Shown here in pieces: positions 59,100 to 64,000 of a stretch of DNA of 64,000 bases (positions are counted from its first letter, which is position 1; each line of letters begins with the position of its first letter). The DNA lies in assembly GCF_963082655.1 (NCBI RefSeq), contig NC_081553.1, forward strand, positions 18,566,643 to 18,630,642. The letters run 5' to 3'. The position numbers and the translations under genes are program-made. Origin of the DNA: Stomoxys calcitrans. Its lineage: Eukaryota > Arthropoda > Insecta > Diptera > Muscidae. The notes beneath the pieces were generated by a model, which was not told the origin of the DNA, searched no databases, and was given only the letters and a program-made list of their open reading frames with translations.

Positions 59100-61298
59100 A
59101 AGACACTGGTATCTTGGAATAATGACGTTGATCGAAGGTTTATAATAATGGAATTTAAGGCAAGGGTGGTGTTTGTACTCAAGCCCGACAAGGCAAGTTA
59201 TGGGACACCAAAGGCCTACAGACCCATAAGCCCTACGTCCTTTCTACTCAAGACCATAGAACGTATTGTGGACACCATGATAAAGAGTATGACATGCAGC
59301 GAACTGCTCAAATACAAACAGCATGCCTATGTCAAGGGAAGGTCGGTGGAGACTGCCCTGCACGAGGTTGTGCATAAAATAGAAGAATCCTTCGATGCCA
59401 AAACGCACACCTCTGGCGGTATGCATTGACATCGAGGAGACTTTTATAAATGTGCGGGTCGACACACTGATCCAATCCTTAGACCAGAACCGGGTGGACC
59501 CGTTCCTTAGAGACTGGATGAACCATCTGCTATAGGAGCAGATGGATAAATTGTGTGTCCCATGGCATAAATCAAAGGGAGAAAGTGGCACAGGGCATGC
59601 CACAGGAAGGCATTTTATAGCCATTCCTATGGGTGACCACCATAAATGATCTATTACGGATGCTGACTGAGGAGAGATTTGAACCAGTCTGACGATTGTA
59701 TAATGCTTCTAAGGGGAACGAGCTATGCAGAAGGGCCGAAAAGGTCTTGCATATGGCACATGATTGGGCTAGACCCTGAGTTCTCAATGTTAACCCAGAG
59801 AAGACTGAAATATGCTTGTTCACGAGGGAGACGAAGGAGAGCCAATTTAAGACGATTTCGATATCTGACAATGTCATATACTTAGGTGTGATCTTGGACA
59901 GGAAACTGAATTGGCAGTGTCACCTTCAGGAGCGTTCTGAGAAGGCTCACAGATGTTTTGCACTATGTAGACGGGCCTTGCGATCGAAATAGGGCCTGAA
60001 TCCTTGGACAGTCCACTGGCTCTACAGGAGAGTGAGTAGACCAATACTTGCTTACGCCTCAGTAGTTTGGTGGACTGCTATGGAGAAAAAGTGCATCAAA
60101 AGGACCATTCAACAGGTTCAGAAAACATATTCAGAAAACATGTTGTCTTGGCATAGGCGGAGCGATGAGGACCACGCTAACTAGGGCACTGGAGACTATT
60201 CTAAATATCCGACCCATTGACATACAGATTAAGTGTGAGGCAGCCACTGCAGCTATGAGACTTAAGGTGATGGGAGAATGGATTGAGGTCGGGAGCAGCT
60301 CATACCATCGCAGTATAGTCGAGGCGACGATAGGAAACCTGGAAGGAAGGGAAGAGGTTTCCGATCGGAGACCTGAGATGAACCTTGAAGTCGAGTGCGA
60401 GGCACTGCTGCCATTGGCACAGTCTTGGATTGACGGAAATATAGCATTGCCATCTGGAAGATCATGTTACACAGATGGATGAAAGCTAGAGGACAGATTG
60501 GGCCTGGGGGTTTATATTGAGAACCCAGGGACTGAGATCTGTTTTTCACTGCTGGACCATTATACAGTCCTGCAGGCGGCGATCCGGGCAATCACAGGAT
60601 TGGTGACGTGCCATAAGAGCAATAACAACCAGAACGGTAAGGTCACGAACGGTCTTGCAGTGTAAAATGGCAAAATCCGCATCGTTTGGGTGCCGGACCA
60701 TAACGGAGTAAGGGGAAATGAAAGGGCAGACGATTTGGCGGTGAATGCCAAAGGACTGCCGTCAATAAACTTGGTTAACCTGAAGCCTTTCGGGTCGACG
60801 CAGTCCGAGTTAAGGAAGTGGGCGACGAATGCGCATGTAACATTGTGGAACACCAAAACCGTCGGTAGGACGCCGAAGATCCTATGGGGGGATTCAGATC
60901 GTGAGAAGACGAGGCTATTACTGAAAGGCAGCAAGAAAGAGGTCAGTATAGCTATTGGTATCATGGTATGCGGCAAGTGAGAGCATGTGTGGGGCATGCG
61001 GGGAAGATGATGAGACATTGGAGCATTTCCTTTGTCATTGCCCAGCTTTCGCGTCCAACAGATACCGGCACTTAGGTGGAGACAAAATACCAGACATGAA
61101 CCAACTTAAGGGGAGTGGTATTGAAAACAATTAAGGATTTTTTAAGTAGCACGGAATTCCTAACTTAAAATTGTCTTTTTAGAGGTTGCTTTAGAGTTTT
61201 TAGAGCGCACAACAAGCCGATTACTGGCTTAGGTGTGTGTCCATAGTGGCATGGGGGTGGATTAATATCTGCACCCTCTTTTCAACCTAACCTAACCT
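59100..61298 (+). pseudogene. 5'-truncated non-LTR retrotransposon (R1/LOA-group-like), RT and RNase H
   Basis: The longest LINE copy here. It starts inside the RT: VFVLKPDKASYGTPKAYRPI, PTSFLLKTIERIVD and KQHAYVKGRSVETALHEVV are RT blocks before the catalytic strand. After a frame shift near 59415, AVCIDIEETFINV carries the motif A Asp. SDDCIMLLRG near 59690 is a motif C variant (usual ADD). RPILAYASVVWWTAMEKK follows. RNase H pieces are CYTDG (then a stop), TVLQAAI (usual Glu lost) and VWVPDHNGVRGNERADDLA. The Cys/His tail near 61000 is broken. It ends with ACCCTCTTTTCAACCTAACC and a CCTAA-type tail. Multiple lesions make it inactive. Confidence 0.85.
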
Positions 61299-61654
61299 AT
61301 CTGCTACCTTGAAGGCCACCGTAGCGCAGAGGTTAGCATGTCCGCCTATGACGCTAAACGTCTGGGTTCGAATCCTGCCGAGAACATCATACAAATTTCC
61401 AGCGGTTTTTTTTTCCCTCCTAATGCTGGGGACATTTGTGTGGTACTGTTTCATTTGGTATGGCAGCCGTGTTAAAACTTCTCCACAAAGAAGTGTCTCA
61501 CTGCGGCGCGCAGTTCGGACTCTGCTATAAAAAGGAGGCCCCTTATCATTGAGCTTAAACTTAAATCGAACTGCACTTATTGATATGTAAGAAGTTTTCC
61601 CCTGTTCCTTAATGAAATGTTCGTGTGCAAATTTGCATTTGCATCTGCTATCTT
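61299..61654 (+). mobile_element. tRNA-like SINE (family S), copy 6, with target-site duplication
   Basis: The element proper is 61315-61642. It starts GCCACCGTAGCGCAGAGGTT (A box), then ATGTCCGCCTATGACGC and a perfect B box GGTTCGAATCC near 61364-61374, and ends TGCAAATTTGCATTTGC. ATCTGCTACCTT (61299-61310) and ATCTGCTATCTT (61643-61654) are the duplicated target, 11 of 12 matching. It lies immediately after the LINE tail. Confidence 0.9.
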
Positions 61655-62040
61655 AGGTTGAAAATATTGGGTTGCCCAAAAAGTAATTGCGGATTTTTCA
61701 TATAGTCGGCGTTGACAAATTTTTTCGCAGCTTGTGACTCTGTAATTGCATTCTTTCTTCTGTCAGTTATCAGCTGTTACTTTTAGCTTGCTTTAGAAAA
61801 AAAGTGTAAAAAAGTTTATTTGATTAAAGTTCATTCTAAGTTTTATTAAAAATGCATTTACTTTCTTTTAAAAAATCCGCAATTACTTTTTGGGCAACTC
61901 AAAAGATTGCTGATATTAGTCCGCCCCTTGCCACTATGGAGATAAACCTAAGCCAGTAATCGACTTGGTATGCTCTAAGTACGCTTCTAGTACCAAAAAG
62001 TAACCACGAAAAAGAAAATCTAAGCAGGAATACTGTACTG
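61655..62040 (-). mobile_element. LINE 3' tail, minus orientation, split by a MITE
   Basis: AGGTTGAAAA at 61655-61664 and ATTGCTGATATTAGTCCGCC with AACCTAAGCCAGTAATCGAC at 61907-61967 match the minus-strand LINE tail at 31912-31985 when the MITE is removed. Confidence 0.7.
61667..61902 (-). mobile_element. mariner-type MITE (family M), copy 3
   Basis: 236 bp with TIRs TTGGGTTGCCCAAAAAGTAA and TTACTTTTTGGGCAACTCAA. The interior is the reverse complement of copy 1. The left flank is TA (61665-61666); the right flank has decayed to AA. Confidence 0.9.
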
Positions 62041-63640
62041 CTTCTGCTACAATATGCAAGCAAGGGCTTGACAATGGCTGTAGAGATCGAGTAGATCATT
62101 CTGAGGCTAACTTCCTACTTCTTAGTGCATATCATCCGCCGGGAGTAGAACGCTCAGTTACTTGTCAGTCTTTCTTTCTTTTGATTTTCAAATATAGGAC
62201 ATTTTCGAATTGAGGACTAGGTGTCTGAAATTCGCTTTCTTCGAGCATTGCAGGATGATCTAGTCCAGAGATGGGAGTCTACAACCAATATCCTATATCT
62301 CCGAATGAAATGCACCAAAACTGTCCTTTATGTGACCATATAATGATATCACTCAACGTTGATAGAAGAGTAACATAGCACATGATATGACCTTTTTGAA
62401 GAGATCCTTCAGATTTTCAATGCTTTTATTTTTCAATACCATCTTATAAATGCTCTACAAAACTCCACCGGTGTTCAGGTTTTAATGATTTAATTGCTTT
62501 AATTGCTTTAACTGAAATAAATGTTAAGGCATTACAAAACAAAAATGTCTTGGCAGAATTTGTCATCTTAGAATTTAAATTTCATTTCAATTTTTCTTTT
62601 TCATCATCGCATTTTCCATTGCCTTCTTCTTTTTTTTAACTTTTTACACCTTCCCTCATATGAGAGAGTGAGCTCTGTTGGGTGTAGCTGTTTAAAGGAA
62701 AAATTTAATGTAAATATTTTGTCGTAGCTGTTGACAAAAGATGATGATGTTGTTGTTGTTGTTTTTATTATTTTGTCTAACTTCCCCCTTGGAGACGATG
62801 AGAAGGCAAAGTCCTTGTCTAAGTGAATGTCTGAACGCAATGGTAGGGTTGATGGGTATCATTTTCAACAGAAATTGCCTTACAAGGATACACTTTAACT
62901 TTTGCAAACAGAATACCTTAGTGTGAGACCGAAGGCGTTGTCTACATACATGTATGCAAAAATGTGTGTTTGTATGTATGCATGTCAGTGTTGCGCTGTG
63001 TCTGAGTATTAAAGAACTCTTGTCTTTGGTGGCAGGTTTTTTGTCTTTATTTAAAGTTAAGCTTTGTTTTTGTCACCGTTAATATGTTTGTGTGTGTGTG
63101 TGTGTGTAGATATGCTGTCGCAATCGTCTCGACATCATGCGTGGCGTCGGTAATGGTGGAGAAGAGGCTGATGGCATGCTGCATGTTGCTGGCACTTTTT
63201 ATGTCAATTCATGCATGTGTACCAGGCATCGTTTTGTCTGTTACATGCCAAACGAAGGACCAAAACGAGTTACACTGTAAGGTCCTGTTGGTTTTTTGGA
63301 GAAAATTTTCCTGCTTTAGAAGCAGCTGTATGAGCAACGGCCCAGCTTTCAAAATTTTTGCTTAGACATTGGACTTTGTTTTAATACCAGCACGTGTGAT
63401 AGTATGCGTACATAAAGTGCCCACCCATTCTGTCTATACTCCTGTCAACCATTTATGTGTCCCGTCTGCCTTTACTGATTCCGTTGCTGCTGCTGATGTT
63501 TGGACAAATTTCTTTAAGTTGGACTAAATGTTGGTTTGTTGAGGAAAAAATATTTTTTTTTGTTTTATAAAGTTAAAAAAAAACAGAATTTAAAATGTCT
63601 GTTGCATTTGGGAATTGTGTGTACTTTTGTCAGCAGTGCA
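62041..63640. other. Intron 5, no gene recognised
   Basis: Unique AT-rich DNA with (TTG)n near 62749-62763 and (GT)n at about 63091-63107. A possible but unsupported exon begins at 63110 (see rejected items). Confidence 0.4.
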
Positions 63641-64000
63641 CGGTGGTGAAATTTATGGGTAAAACTTGAAGTAGGCCAAGCCGATTTTTAATATACCTTT
63701 GAACGCGGTACGGGCTGGGAAGGATTTTTTTGTAGGCAGAATGGATGTTGCAGTTCAAAACAGAGCCCAGTTTGTGAAAATTTTGTCAAATTGATTTAAA
63801 TTGTGGGATGACCGTCTTATAGGGGAGATATTTTGGGGTAAATACCGACTTAAATTAAAATTTTTAAAATTAAAAATTTTAATTGGTCATACTTGTTGTT
63901 CTAGATGTTAGATTGGCAGTTGGGAGAAAAGGCATCTAAATAAAGTTAATCAACGATTTGAAACATTCATAGCATGGATGTCGGAGATCGTTATCAAATC
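63641..64000. repeat. Probable start of another dispersed repeat
   Basis: It has GGCCAAGCCGATTTTTAATA, then CATAGCATGGATGTCGGAG and ATCGTTATCAAATC at the window edge, phrases resembling family A/C heads (GCCAAGCCGA..., GGATGTTGGAGATC...). It is cut by the window edge. Confidence 0.4.

Noticed and set aside
58455..59429. 324-codon frame joining SVCLSVCP repeats to an RT-like segment
   Set aside because: Chance fusion of a GTCY array with the 5'-truncated LINE; not a single gene.
63110..63290. Possible exon after a (GT)n tract ending TGTAG, open for 57 codons in phase 0
   Set aside because: No resemblance to the expected next block of still life, and an AG after (GT)n is a common chance acceptor; no supported donor.

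Overview
The window reads as intron-rich nuclear DNA of a higher (calyptrate, muscid-like) fly. The evidence is five short exons with canonical fly splice sites joined by introns of 3 to 24 kb, AT-rich sequence, and dense families of short non-autonomous repeats of the kind I associate with Musca/Stomoxys/Haematobia-type genomes. The species is an inference; no ribosomal or mitochondrial marker is present.

One host gene spans the window on the + strand. Its exons lie at 7278-7559, 23287-23579, 26841-26890, 30707-30822 and 54545-54622. Their phases fit together (0, 2, 1, 0, 0) and give one open frame of about 273 residues. I recognise the peptide as the N-terminal, poorly structured, Q-rich part of Still life (sif), the fly Tiam1-type Rac GEF of synaptic terminals; this rests on remembered similarity, not a search. 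The catalytic PDZ/DH/PH exons and the first exon(s) lie outside the window.

Almost everything else is intronic repeat. My working labels are: family A (mini-me/DINE-1-like elements, one end a TTCGGCC-C-GGCCGAA hairpin, the other a (TA)n plus (GTCY)n head, body of ~150-bp internal units); family B (ends AGTAAGGAAAGGCAAAAG, ~153-bp units); family H (Helitron-like, 5' TC followed by (TTTG)n, 3' CTAG-T); S (a tRNA-like SINE with pol III A and B boxes, six copies, three with recognisable target-site duplications); M (a ~226-bp mariner-type MITE with TA duplications, three copies); and decayed non-LTR retrotransposons carrying RT and RNase H remnants.

The layout from left to right: 1-7277 families H, A and B; exon 1; a 1.3-kb 20-bp minisatellite and a 0.85-kb AAATA array; families B, A and H to 21540; exon 2 followed by a 386-bp tandem duplication that copies its splice donor; four ~400-bp tandem units running up to exon 3; exon 4; a 23.7-kb intron packed with LINE, SINE, MITE, H and A copies, three very large transposon-seeded microsatellites and a frameshifted C2H2 zinc-finger remnant on the - strand; exon 5; then further A, LINE and SINE layers, including a SINE inserted in a LINE RNase H domain and a MITE inserted in a LINE tail. 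The two largest long-intron microsatellites and the degenerate array at 58.5 kb each sit at the exact point where their host transposon carries a short proto-repeat, so the window is a compact record of transposons seeding satellites.
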